In this document: positions 1 to 10,504 of the stretch, piece after piece
How positions within the stretch are numbered: the stretch's first letter is position 1
Layout of the letters: each line of letters opens with the position of its first letter
Source: an uncultured Candidatus Altimarinota bacterium
Lineage (GTDB): Bacteria; Patescibacteriota; Gracilibacteria; BD1-5; UBA6164
Assembly: GCA_937864995.1 (NCBI GenBank)
Contig: CALMDL010000138.1
Span: 1 to 13,090, forward strand
Direction of reading: 5' to 3'
DNA: 13,090 nt
Notes under the pieces: model-generated
The model's database searches: none
What the model was told of the DNA's origin: nothing
What the model saw: the letters and a program-made list of their open reading frames with translations, nothing else
Position numbers and translations under genes: made by a program

Positions 1-529
1 ATTTATTAAATGTTTCAAAAGGTAAATTTAATGCTGATATAGTTAATATAGAAGAAAGTGAAAGTATAAATTGTATCAAAAACCATGAAAATGGTACTAT
101 AAGTATACCAACTATAAATTTTGGCAATGCTTGTTTAAGAGCATATTTTTCTTGTCATTTTCATATAATATTCATAAATGCAATCCATATAAGTATGAAA
201 GCAAATATTAAATATACTACATTTGATACAAGAACCCATATAGATTTAAAATATTGGTTTAATCAAAATAAACTACCATTTATCCATTCTGGTGATAAAA
301 ATATTGTTGCTAGATAAGTAAGTAAAGCTAGAAAAACAGATATAATTGTTCATAACCATGACATAAAAGTAGTTGCCTTTTCTTTTGCTTCAGCAAGTTT
401 TTGAGCTTCATTTTTTACTTCTGCAGCAAAAGCACTATCACTTAATATAAAAAACAAAGAAATCCCTACTATTATCCATAGTAAGTTTCTTTTATTATTT
501 AAAATTTTATCTAGAAGTTTAGAAAACAT
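1..529 (-). CDS. Secreted/polytopic membrane protein, N-terminal part (possibly VirB6/TrbL-like)
   Basis: The first 176 residues are visible and the C-terminus lies beyond the left edge. The protein opens with a short basic segment, a hydrophobic core (about residues 16-30) and an SAFA-AE signal-peptidase-like site near residue 35, so the N-terminus is probably exported. A short charged helix follows (about 37-52), then strongly hydrophobic segments at about 57-78, 95-123 and 138-168. Basic residues lie between the last two, around a KQALPK motif. Two in-frame TGA codons (residues 123 and 125) give GKG; read as stops they would cut the protein in a conserved-looking loop. The pattern of leader, helices and an ALPK loop recalls VirB6/TrbL-like membrane proteins of type IV secretion or pilus systems in candidate phyla, but this is from memory of the general pattern and no partner genes are in view. 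The start at 529 is the first ATG after a good promoter and leaves a complete signal peptide. Confidence 0.75.
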
Positions 530-597
530 AATTTATATTGTTAAACTTAAATAGTAGTTTTTACCTATTTATAGAGAAAAAACTTTTAACTAAATAA

Positions 598-626
598 ATC
601 ATATCATAAATTATTTTTTCTTGCAA
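598..626 (-). promoter_or_regulatory. Promoter of the left-edge membrane protein gene
   Basis: On the minus strand TTGCAA (621-626) is followed after exactly 17 nt by TATGAT (598-603), about 70 nt before the ATG at 529. The same TTGCAA hexamer with 17-nt spacing occurs in the promoter at 5887-5915, which supports both. The element lies just beyond the gatB stop, so this gene probably does not depend on gatB transcription. Confidence 0.6.
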
Positions 627-658
627 AAAATTTAAATAAAAAAACTCTAGATTTTATT

Positions 659-2092
659 CTAAAGTTTCTTTTTTAATAATTCATTAAATATTTTTGGATT
701 TCAAGCTCATTTTGATGCTTTCATACATTGACCAACAAAAAATCAAAATATATTTTGGTTTCATGATTTGTAATCTGCAACTTGAGTTGCATTTTCAATT
801 AAAACTTGATCAACAATTGCTTCAAGTGCTCAAGTATCATTTTTTTGTCTTAAATTATTTTCATCAACTATTATATCAGCTTCTCATCAATTATTAAATA
901 ATTCTTCTACTACTTGTTTACTATTTGTACTTGATAGTTCATCATGATTTACTAAATCAATAACTTTTGCAAGTTCTTTTATATCAAACTTTAAATCAGA
1001 TATATTTTTAATCGTTTCACTTTCATTCATCATTGCAAGTAAAACAGTTGTAATATATGAACAAGATTTTTTTGCATCTCAAGTTAAATCAACCAATTCA
1101 TCAAAATATTCACTTAATTCTCTATCAAAAGTAAGTATTCTAGCATCGTCTTCACTTAACTTAAAGTTATTTAAATATCTAAGTCTTTTTTCTATAGGTA
1201 ATTCTGGTATTTGCTTTCTAGCTTCCTCTATAAATTCATCACTTAAAACAAGTGGTAATAAATCTGGTTCTGGAAAATATCTATAATCCATAGCATCTTC
1301 TTTACTTCTTTGTGTAGTTGAAGTACCTGTATCATCATTCCATCATCTAGTTTCTTGATCTACAACTCAACCTTTTTCAATTATATTAATTTGTCTTTTT
1401 ACTTCATGTTCTACAACTCTACCAATTGCAGCAAAAGAATTTACATTTTTTGTTTCAGTTCTAGCTCATAGTTTATTGCTTCACTCTGGTGCTACAGATA
1501 TATTTACATCACATCTAAGTTGTCATTTTTCCATATCAGCATCAGAAACTCCAGTTGCTCTAAAAATCTTTTGTAATTCTTTTAAAAATTCCATAACTTC
1601 ATCTTTGTTATGAAAAACAGGATCAGTTACTATTTCCATAAGCGGACTTCATGCTCTGTTAAAATCAAGAAGTGTTTTTCATCAAGCATGAATTAGTTTT
1701 CAAGCATCATTTTCTAGGTGCATATGATGAATAGCAAAAATTCTCTCTTCTCAATTAACAATAGTTTTCACAGAACCTTTTCATACAATTGGTTCATACA
1801 TTTGAGTTATTTGATATGCTGTTGGATTATCTGGATAAAAATAAGTTTTTCTATCAAATTTTGAAACTTTATTTACTTCACACTTCATAGCCATACCTCA
1901 GATAAGTCATAATCTAACTACTTCTTTGTTTAAACTAGGTAGCATTCATGGAAATCACATACAAACAGGACAAACATTCATATTTGGTTCTTCTGCTAAT
2001 GCAACGGCATTTTTACAAGAACAAAACATTTTAGTTTCAGATTTAATTCTTACATGTATTTCAAGTCATATAGTTGGTATATATTTAGTCAT
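659..2092 (-). CDS. gatB: Aspartyl/glutamyl-tRNA(Asn/Gln) amidotransferase subunit B
   Basis: GatB is the tRNA-binding and kinase-like subunit of GatCAB. It activates misacylated Glu-tRNA(Gln) or Asp-tRNA(Asn) so that ammonia delivered by GatA can convert it to the correct amide. The 477-residue length matches the family. The N-terminus reads PTIGLEIHV, with TGA at the glycine. Four cysteines (about C24, C26, C41, C44) with VCPVCMGFPGMLP form the usual zinc site. The middle carries the catalytic cradle: [55 protein letters not shown] and [10 protein letters not shown]. The C-terminal YqeY-like tRNA-binding tail ends [17 protein letters not shown]. The conserved ETRGW site is written TGA-TGG (1340-1345), which fixes TGA as Gly and TGG as Trp side by side. 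Neither gatA nor gatC is adjacent. The stop is TAG. There is no Shine-Dalgarno before the ATG at 2092. Confidence 0.97.
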
Positions 2093-2129
2093 CTTAATTG
2101 TATCTTAAATTTTATTAATAAAGAATTTT

Positions 2130-2226
2130 TAGTTTTCTTAAATTTCTTACATAAACTCAAAAACTCAACCAATCATAGATTGGGATTAAAACAGTTTTCG
2201 TTTATTACTGAAAATTAAGAAAACTA
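2130..2226. repeat. Long imperfect inverted repeat in the gatB leader (candidate cis-regulatory RNA)
   Basis: A 12-nt arm (2130-2141) is the exact reverse complement of 2215-2226. After one mismatch the pairing continues for 4 more bp (2143-2146 with 2210-2213). Nested inside is CCAATC-ATA-GATTGG (2169-2183). The 7-mer AGTTTTC occurs twice (2131-2137 and 2193-2199), and both copies can pair with GAAAACT at 2219-2225, so two mutually exclusive stems are possible. The element lies about 35-130 nt before the gatB ATG, inside the leader expected from the promoter at 2250-2277. AT-rich DNA makes chance stems common. The arms are mostly A/T, so a functional RNA is an inference. Confidence 0.4.
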
Positions 2227-2249
2227 TTTTCATTTTAGAATATATTATA

Positions 2250-2277
2250 TTTATATCTAAATATATTGAATTTTCAA
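2250..2277 (-). promoter_or_regulatory. Candidate gatB promoter
   Basis: On the minus strand TTGAAA (2272-2277) and TATAAA (2250-2255) are separated by 16 nt. This would start transcription near 2243 and give gatB an unusually long leader of about 150 nt that includes the inverted repeat at 2130-2226. It lies back to back with the candidate raiA promoter. In such AT-rich DNA the assignment is tentative. Confidence 0.4.
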
Positions 2278-2296
2278 CAATTTTTTTAAATTTTAT

Positions 2297-2324
2297 TTGC
2301 TTTAAATTTTTAATATGATAAAAT
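2297..2324 (+). promoter_or_regulatory. Candidate raiA promoter with extended -10
   Basis: TTGCTT (2297-2302) is followed after 16 nt by TAAAAT (2319-2324), with a TG dinucleotide one base upstream of the -10 (2316-2317), as in extended -10 promoters. Transcription would start near 2331, right at the foot of the hairpin at 2333-2382. Confidence 0.4.
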
Positions 2325-2332
2325 ATTGTCAT

Positions 2333-2382
2333 AAAAAAGTAGTTAAGTACAAAGCCTTATAAAAATACTTAAAACCTTTTTT
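2333..2382 (+). promoter_or_regulatory. Terminator-like hairpin in the raiA 5' leader
   Basis: AAAAAAG (2333-2339) pairs with CTTTTTT (2376-2382). Across a 3x3 internal loop, TTAAGTA (2343-2349) pairs with TACTTAA (2366-2372), leaving a 16-nt loop. The structure ends in a run of six T on the coding strand, 26 nt before the raiA ATG, which is the layout of an attenuator or of the terminator of a short upstream RNA. The stem is weak (few G-C pairs), so it could also be a leader stabiliser or chance. Confidence 0.35.
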
Positions 2383-2408
2383 GAATTTATATTGATAATA
2401 AGTGAATT

Positions 2409-2711
2409 ATGGAAATACAAGTAAAAATGCACGTAAATGCAGAAGAAGCAAAAGAAGTTACACAAAGATTAGTTAAACATAATCTAGAAAATAAATTAGA
2501 TAATTATCTAAAAAAATTTAGTACTAAAGATGATGCAGAAGGTGTTATCGAACTGAAAATAGATAAAAATAAAAAAGATTTATATGATGGTGTATTATCT
2601 GCAACTTTAGATGGACACTCATTTAGATACGAAAGAGAAGATTATAAAAATTTAGATGATTTAATAAACCACTTATTTGAACATTTCAAAGAAGAATTAT
2701 CAAAAAGATAA
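2409..2711 (+). CDS. raiA: Ribosome hibernation promoting factor, short form (RaiA/HPF, S30AE family)
   Basis: This family binds the decoding centre of the 30S subunit and silences or protects ribosomes when growth stops. The 100-residue product has the single beta-alpha-beta-beta-beta-alpha S30AE domain. VKMHVNAEEA is the first strand, followed by a basic first helix (about residues 14-40, ending NYLKKF). GVIELKIDKNKK, GVLSATLDGHSFRYEREDY are later strands, and DLINHLFEHFKEEL is the second helix (about 82-98). The C-terminal dimerisation domain of long HPF is absent, so it is the short HPF/YfiA type; which of these cannot be told. The gene has no TGA codons. It is divergent from gatB and convergent with hemW, and is probably monocistronic, with its own leader hairpin and a strong terminator 2 nt after the stop. 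No Shine-Dalgarno precedes the ATG. Confidence 0.9.
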   Translation: MEIQVKMHVNAEEAKEVTQRLVKHNLENKLDNYLKKFSTKDDAEGVIELKIDKNKKDLYDGVLSATLDGHSFRYEREDYKNLDDLINHLFEHFKEELSKR

Positions 2712-2712
2712 T

Positions 2713-2742
2713 AAAAAAAGAAGCCTTTGGCTTCTTTTTTTT
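2713..2742. terminator. Bidirectional intrinsic terminator between raiA and hemW
   Basis: A perfect 13-bp stem (2713-2725 with 2729-2741) has a TTT loop and a GAAGCC/GGCTTC core. It is flanked by A-runs on the left and T-runs on the right, so it can end transcripts from both sides. It begins 2 nt after the raiA stop and overlaps the hemW stop codon (2741-2743), a very compact convergent arrangement. Confidence 0.9.
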
Positions 2743-3853
2743 ATATTATTTCTCAAAGTATATAATCCATAAATACAACTCAATTATCACTTAAAACTAT
2801 TTTTTTATCTTTTTTATAAAGTAAATTATTTTCTATAAAATAATTTATTTTTTTTATATCCAATTTTTCTAAAAATTTTTCATCTATTCATGAAGTTCTA
2901 AGAGAAAACATGATTTTTTCTAAAAATAAATCATCATTATTTAAAATTTCCTTTTCTATATTTTTTTTTGCATAATAATCCAAAAAAGATTCACTATTTG
3001 AAAAACGAATATTGTTTAAAAAGCCATGTGCTCACAATCAAAATGCAAGTGTTTCTTTATGAGTCCAATATCAGATATTGTGCTTACACTCAAATCAAGG
3101 TTTAGAATAATTTGAAATTTCATATCTATTAAATAATTTTTTTTGTAAAAAATCTTTTATTTCTATATATTCTAAGCTGAAAAATTCTTCTTTTAATCAT
3201 AAATTTGACCAATCATTTGGATAAACTATATTATCAAATTTTGATTCTTTTATTTCTGGAACATCATAATATTCTTCCAACATATAAACAGAAACATGTT
3301 TTATAAAATCATAATCTCTAAGTAAAAAATCTATATTTTCTATTATTTCTCACTTTTTTACATATGGTAATCAAATAATAAAATCAATAGAAAAATTTGA
3401 AAATCATACATTTTTTACAATATCTAAAGCTCATATTATATCTCATTTACTATCTCTTCAAATTTCAGAAAGTGATTTTTCATTTAGTGTTTGAAGTCAC
3501 ATACTTATCCTATTTATACCTAAATTTTTCCATCATTTTAAATTTTCTATGGTTACATTTGCTGGTGTAGTTTCTATAGATATTTCTACATTTTCTGAAA
3601 AAATAAATTTTGATTTAAGTGTTTGAAATATTTGTGAAAACTGAACCAAAGATAATACTCCAGGTGTTCATCATCAAAAATAAATAGTATCTAAAATAAC
3701 TCACTCTAAATTAAAATCAATTATTTCTTTACATAAAAAATCAACATAAGTTTGAATTTTTAAATTTGAAAATCAAGAAAAAGATGCAAATCTACAATAC
3801 TTGCATTTACTACTACAAAAAGGAATATGTATATAACAATTATAAGTTTTCAT
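2741..3853 (-). CDS. hemW: HemW-type radical SAM protein (heme chaperone family, HemN-like)
   Basis: Intact 370-residue protein when TGA is read as Gly. The radical-SAM cluster ligands are CxxxCxxC at C13, C17 and C20 in PFCSSKCKYC. The third Cys is followed by RF rather than another Cys, which is the HemW pattern and unlike the four-Cys motif of true coproporphyrinogen dehydrogenase HemN. SAM-binding GGGTP is at 60-64, with all three glycines as consecutive TGA codons (3668-3676). Further family signatures are ISIETTPANV, GINRISMGLQTLNE, DFIIGLPY, YEISNYSKPGFECKHNIGYW and FGLGAHGF. HemW carries heme for insertion into target proteins; true HemN makes protoporphyrinogen. No other heme gene is in view. 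The gene lies 46 nt behind the solute-binding protein gene across a hairpin, so co-transcription is uncertain. The stop is TAA inside the shared terminator. Confidence 0.9.
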
Positions 3854-3866
3854 CTTTTTATAAATT

Positions 3867-3894
3867 AAATCCGGACTTTTTTGAGTCCGGATTT
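3867..3894 (-). terminator. GC-cored hairpin between the solute-binding protein gene and hemW
   Basis: A perfect 11-bp stem (3867-3877 with 3884-3894) has a TCCGGA-containing core and a 6-nt loop. This is one of the most GC-rich spots in the window. On the minus strand it begins 5 nt after the solute-binding protein stop and is followed by TTTAATTT, then the hemW ATG 13 nt further on. It probably ends or attenuates the upstream operon. With so little room for a hemW promoter after it, partial read-through or an internal promoter is implied. Confidence 0.65.
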
Positions 3895-3899
3895 TTAAA

Positions 3900-5258
3900 T
3901 TATTGTTTACTACAATCAACTTCAAAATTTGTAAAAGTTGTAATTTTATTTCTTTTACAAATAAGCATTAATTTAAATTTATTAAATAAATCCTCATCAT
4001 AAGTATTACTATCTAAAAGCAAAGAAATTTCTTTATCATAAATATTTTTAATTCATTTATCAAAACTTGATAATTCAGCGCTATCATTGTAAAAATCAGA
4101 TAGAATTATATTATATCATGGATCAATTTTTTGTTCCATCATAGTAGAATCAAGAGATAATAATGCAGGCATCATATATGGATGTTTTCTCAAATAACTA
4201 CTTGCTCAGTTATCAGTTGATAAATATGATATAAAATTATTAGCAATTTCTAAATTTTTAGTATCTTTATTTATTACAAAAGTATTATAGTTTACAAGAG
4301 TTTTTCATCAACCTGAAAAATAATGTGGAAAATATTTTGCTTGTAACATAGTTTTACTAAAACCATTTGCTTTTATATTTTGAATTAGACTTGGATATCA
4401 AACAACCATTAAAACTTCTCATCTAGAAAATAAATAAAGAGAATTTCTTTTTGTATCTTTTAACTCTTGAAATCTAGAATTATATCAATTATATCAAGTT
4501 GTGTCTCAGTATAATAAATATGATGCTAATGCTTCTTTTAAAACAGTTCAATTCAAAGAATTAACTCAAACTACACCTCATTGTAACATAAAAAATTGTG
4601 TAATTATATCAGCAGAATTATAAACAGTTGTACCATTTCAAATTCAAATTGGTATTAAATCACTATATTTATTTTTTAAGTCAGAAATTACATTATTTAA
4701 TGTTGAAAGATTTTTTAAATCAGTATCTTTAACATATCTTCTATTATAAAAAACTCATAATGTTTCATATCAAACAGGCAATCATAATAAAAATTCTTTA
4801 TTTCATCATTCACTTGCATAAGTTGAAATTAAATCATCACTAAATACAGCTTTATATTTTTTTCTAAAATCATTTGGATTTACCAATTTTGGATCAATTC
4901 ATAAAATTTGATTTGAAAAAACAGAATTTTTTTCATTATTATTTAATACAAAAATATCAGGTCAAACTCAAGCACTTAATGCTGACATTAATGTATATGT
5001 ATAATCTTCATATGAAGTAAAATTTTCTATTAATATTTTTTTATCCTTATAATCAGGATAAACTTTTTTGAAATCATCAATTAATTCATAATAATTATCT
5101 ACATTGTATCAATAAAGCCATACTTTAAAATTTTCTGATTTTCAAGTATTTCAATTATTTGTATCTGCATTTTTCATTGTTACAAGAAGAAAAATAATTG
5201 CAAGCAATAAAAAAATTCAAATTATAGAAAAAATAACTTTATTTTTATTATATTCCAT
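3900..5258 (-). CDS. Membrane-anchored extracellular solute-binding protein (ABC-type, family 1-like)
   Basis: A 452-residue protein. The N-terminus has one hydrophobic helix (about residues 8-27) with no lipobox cysteine, so it is probably held in the membrane by an uncleaved anchor with the rest outside the cell. The mature part looks like a sugar/oligosaccharide-type binding protein. It has an opening strand (FKVWLYGYN), SALSAGVGPDIFVLNNNE near residues 93-109, GLPVGYETLGVFYNRRYV, VINKDTKN and the typical closing region FISYLSTDNGASSYLRKHPYMMPA. Many of its glycines are TGA, sometimes in pairs. No permease or ATPase is adjacent, so its partners are elsewhere or it has been adapted to another role such as capture or sensing. 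It is the third gene of an operon, 4 nt after the HIT gene. The ligand cannot be inferred. Confidence 0.8.
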
Positions 5259-5262
5259 CAAA

Positions 5263-5580
5263 CTAAATATTAGATAATAAATGTAAATGCAAATGCATTA
5301 CTTCTTGTCATCAAGCTTTTCAAACATTAAAATGTAGTTTATATCATCAAGTAATTCATAAATCTTGTGCAATTTTTTTTGCAACAAAAAACATATCAGA
5401 AATTAATTCCCTATCAGATTCTTCCAAATGATCAATAGTTTCTATTTCTTTTTTTGGAATAATAAGTAAATGAATTTTTGCTTGTGGATTTATATCTTTA
5501 ATTACAATTAAATTTTCTTGTTCATAAACTATATCACTTGGAATTTCCCTAGCAATAATTTTTGTAAAAATTGATGTCAT
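5263..5580 (-). CDS. HIT-family (histidine triad) nucleotide hydrolase, HinT-like
   Basis: The 105-residue product has the whole HIT fold: SIFTKIIAREIPSDIVYEQ at the start, IKDINPQAKIHLLIIPKK in the middle, and the catalytic triad HLHLHLL at residues 96-102, preceded by FNVGKAGGQEV. The middle histidine (H98) would be the nucleophile. HinT-type enzymes hydrolyse adenosine 5'-phosphoramidates and aminoacyl-adenylates in the cytoplasm. Four TGA glycines fall between residues 75 and 91; read as stops they would remove the catalytic end (a 74-residue fragment), so the recoding is needed for activity. The protein is slightly short for the family, ending 3 residues after the triad. It starts 2 nt after the membrane protein stop and ends 4 nt before the binding protein gene. 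The stop is TAG. Confidence 0.93.
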
Positions 5581-5582
5581 TT

Positions 5583-5834
5583 TTAATAAGTTACTTCATT
5601 AAAATAAAAATCACTTTCTTTAAAATCAATAGTTGTAGAATCATCTCATAAAAAAATGATAATAATATATCAACAAATTGATAAAAATATTAAAAAAATA
5701 AGTAGAAATCAAGTAACTTTTTCTATATAATTAGAAAAATTCTTAAATTTATAAGCATGTATTTTGGCTACAATAAAAAAACCCCAAATAAAAACCAATA
5801 AAAGTGTGTAAATTCATAAATACATCAATGTCAT
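5583..5834 (-). CDS. Small two-helix membrane protein, unknown function
   Basis: An 83-residue protein, intact only with TGA as Gly. There are two hydrophobic helices (about residues 3-23 and 42-62) joined by a basic loop (AKIHAYKFKNF..YIEK). By the positive-inside rule the loop faces the cytoplasm and both ends face outward. The tail is acidic (GDDSTTIDFKESDF). I do not recognise the family. It is the first gene of the operon with the HIT hydrolase and the anchored solute-binding protein, following a promoter at 5866-5892. An alternative ATG lies three codons in. The tight 2-nt gap to the HIT gene supports it being a real translated gene rather than leader. Confidence 0.7.
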
Positions 5835-5865
5835 ATATTTATTTGTTAGTAATATTTATAAAAAT

Positions 5866-5892
5866 ATTATAACTCATATTTTTTATTTGCAA
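5866..5892 (-). promoter_or_regulatory. Candidate promoter of the membrane protein-HIT-binding protein operon
   Basis: A perfect TATAAT (5866-5871, minus strand) lies about 32 nt before the ATG at 5834. The only -35-like element is the palindromic TTGCAA at 5887-5892, with a short 15-nt spacing, and the same hexamer is the -35 of the divergent promoter. The short spacing makes this the weaker of the pair. Confidence 0.45.
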
Positions 5893-5915
5893 ATTTTAAA
5901 ATAGTTTGATATAAT
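5887..5915 (+). promoter_or_regulatory. Near-consensus promoter of the coiled-coil protein gene
   Basis: TTGCAA (5887-5892), exactly 17 nt, then a perfect TATAAT (5910-5915), about 35 nt before the ATG at 5950. It is the best sigma70-type promoter in the window. The -35 sits in the 10-bp palindrome ATTTGCAAAT (5885-5894). Confidence 0.75.
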
Positions 5916-5949
5916 AGATTAAATAAATTTAAAAATTAAAAATAAAAAT

Positions 5950-6324
5950 ATGGCAGAAATTAATCATAACTGAAAAATTTTCAATGTAAGTGATGAAATG
6001 CAAGCACAATACAATGAACTTGTTAAACTAATTATTGAAACTGAATCAATGGATGATGATGAAAAACAATATTGGTTTGATATAATGCCATCTATGACAG
6101 ATGACCAAATAGATAGATTATTCAATATATTGGATACTGAAAAGAAAAAATTAGAAGCACTTGAAGAAAAATACCAAACAGAAATTAAAAAATTAAATGA
6201 AAAACATTTAATTGAATGGCAAGAATTTCAAATGAAAGACTCTAAACAAAAAATCAAAGCTGCTCAAGATAGTGAAAGTGAAGATGATGCAGATGATGTA
6301 TTAAAAATGTTAAATGATTTATAA
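5950..6324 (+). CDS. Acidic coiled-coil protein, unknown function
   Basis: A 124-residue protein. The true start is the ATG at 5950: a TGA glycine at residue 8 (NHNGKIF) would otherwise push the start to 5998 and cost 16 residues. The chain is almost entirely helical and charged. It has a helix around 15-35, a short WFDIMPSMTDDQIDRLFNIL segment (about 46-65), a long lysine/glutamate coiled coil (about 67-105), then an acidic stretch (SESEDDADD) and an amphipathic end (VLKMLNDL). There is no signal peptide or membrane segment, so it should be cytoplasmic. It has a strong promoter of its own and a strong terminator, so it is probably monocistronic and well expressed. I do not recognise a named family. 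It resembles small conserved helical proteins of candidate phyla only in general character. Confidence 0.8.
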
Positions 6325-6354
6325 AAAAACTCTTGATTAATCAAGAGTTTTTTT
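6323..6354. terminator. Intrinsic terminator after the coiled-coil gene
   Basis: A perfect 32-nt palindrome (arms 6323-6338 and 6339-6354) with an ACTCTTGAT core, ending in seven T. It overlaps the last base pairs of the TAA stop context at 6324. Its symmetry would let it also work from the other side. Confidence 0.9.
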
Positions 6355-6368
6355 ATTATAAATTTCAA

Positions 6369-6410
6369 GATAAAAAATAAAAGTACTTAAAAGTACTTTT
6401 ATTTTTTATC
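6369..6410 (-). terminator. Intrinsic terminator after rpoC
   Basis: Two perfect 20-nt arms (6369-6388 and 6391-6410) surround an AA loop, with an AAGTACTT core and A/T-run flanks. It starts 5 nt after the rpoC TAG stop and lies 14 nt from the neighbouring terminator, so the convergent rpoC and coiled-coil genes are insulated by two separate hairpins. Confidence 0.85.
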
Positions 6411-6415
6411 TGAAA

Positions 6416-10438
<4,023 letters not shown>

Positions 10439-10475
10439 TATGATTATAATTAGAGATTAAAAATTTTAAGAGAGG

Positions 10476-10499
10476 AATAATTATTTGTTTTTAAAATAA

Positions 10500-10504
<5 letters not shown>
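10476..10504 (-). repeat. A/T-only inverted repeat between rpoB and rpoC
   Basis: AATAATTATTT (10476-10486) and AAATAATTATT (10494-10504) form an 11-bp stem with a 7-nt loop, overlapping the rpoB TAA stop (10500-10502). With no G-C pairs it is a poor terminator. It might slow decay or space the two cistrons, or be chance. Confidence 0.3.

Noticed and set aside
694..897. Plus-strand open frame opposite the end of gatB
   Set aside because: It lies antisense to strongly conserved gatB sequence and its product is low-complexity (Leu/Gln/Phe-rich) with no recognisable domain.
659..2092. gatB, rpoB, rpoC and hemW as pseudogenes riddled with stop codons
   Set aside because: All internal stops are TGA and fall at conserved glycines; there are no frameshifts and each frame runs cleanly to TAA or TAG.
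1926..2108. Plus-strand open frame opposite the start of gatB
   Set aside because: Antisense shadow of the conserved GatB zinc region.
2100..2400. tRNA or other classical structured RNA in the gatB-raiA gap
   Set aside because: No cloverleaf, CCA end or recognisable signature; only the A/T-rich inverted repeats described above.
3851..3853. Calling the radical SAM gene hemN (coproporphyrinogen dehydrogenase)
   Set aside because: The fourth cysteine after CxxxCxxC is missing and the C-terminal signatures are those of HemW.
3766..4002. Plus-strand open frame across the hemW start and the end of the solute-binding protein gene
   Set aside because: It overlaps two supported genes and a terminator hairpin on the other strand, and its product is biased (Lys/Asn/Tyr-rich).
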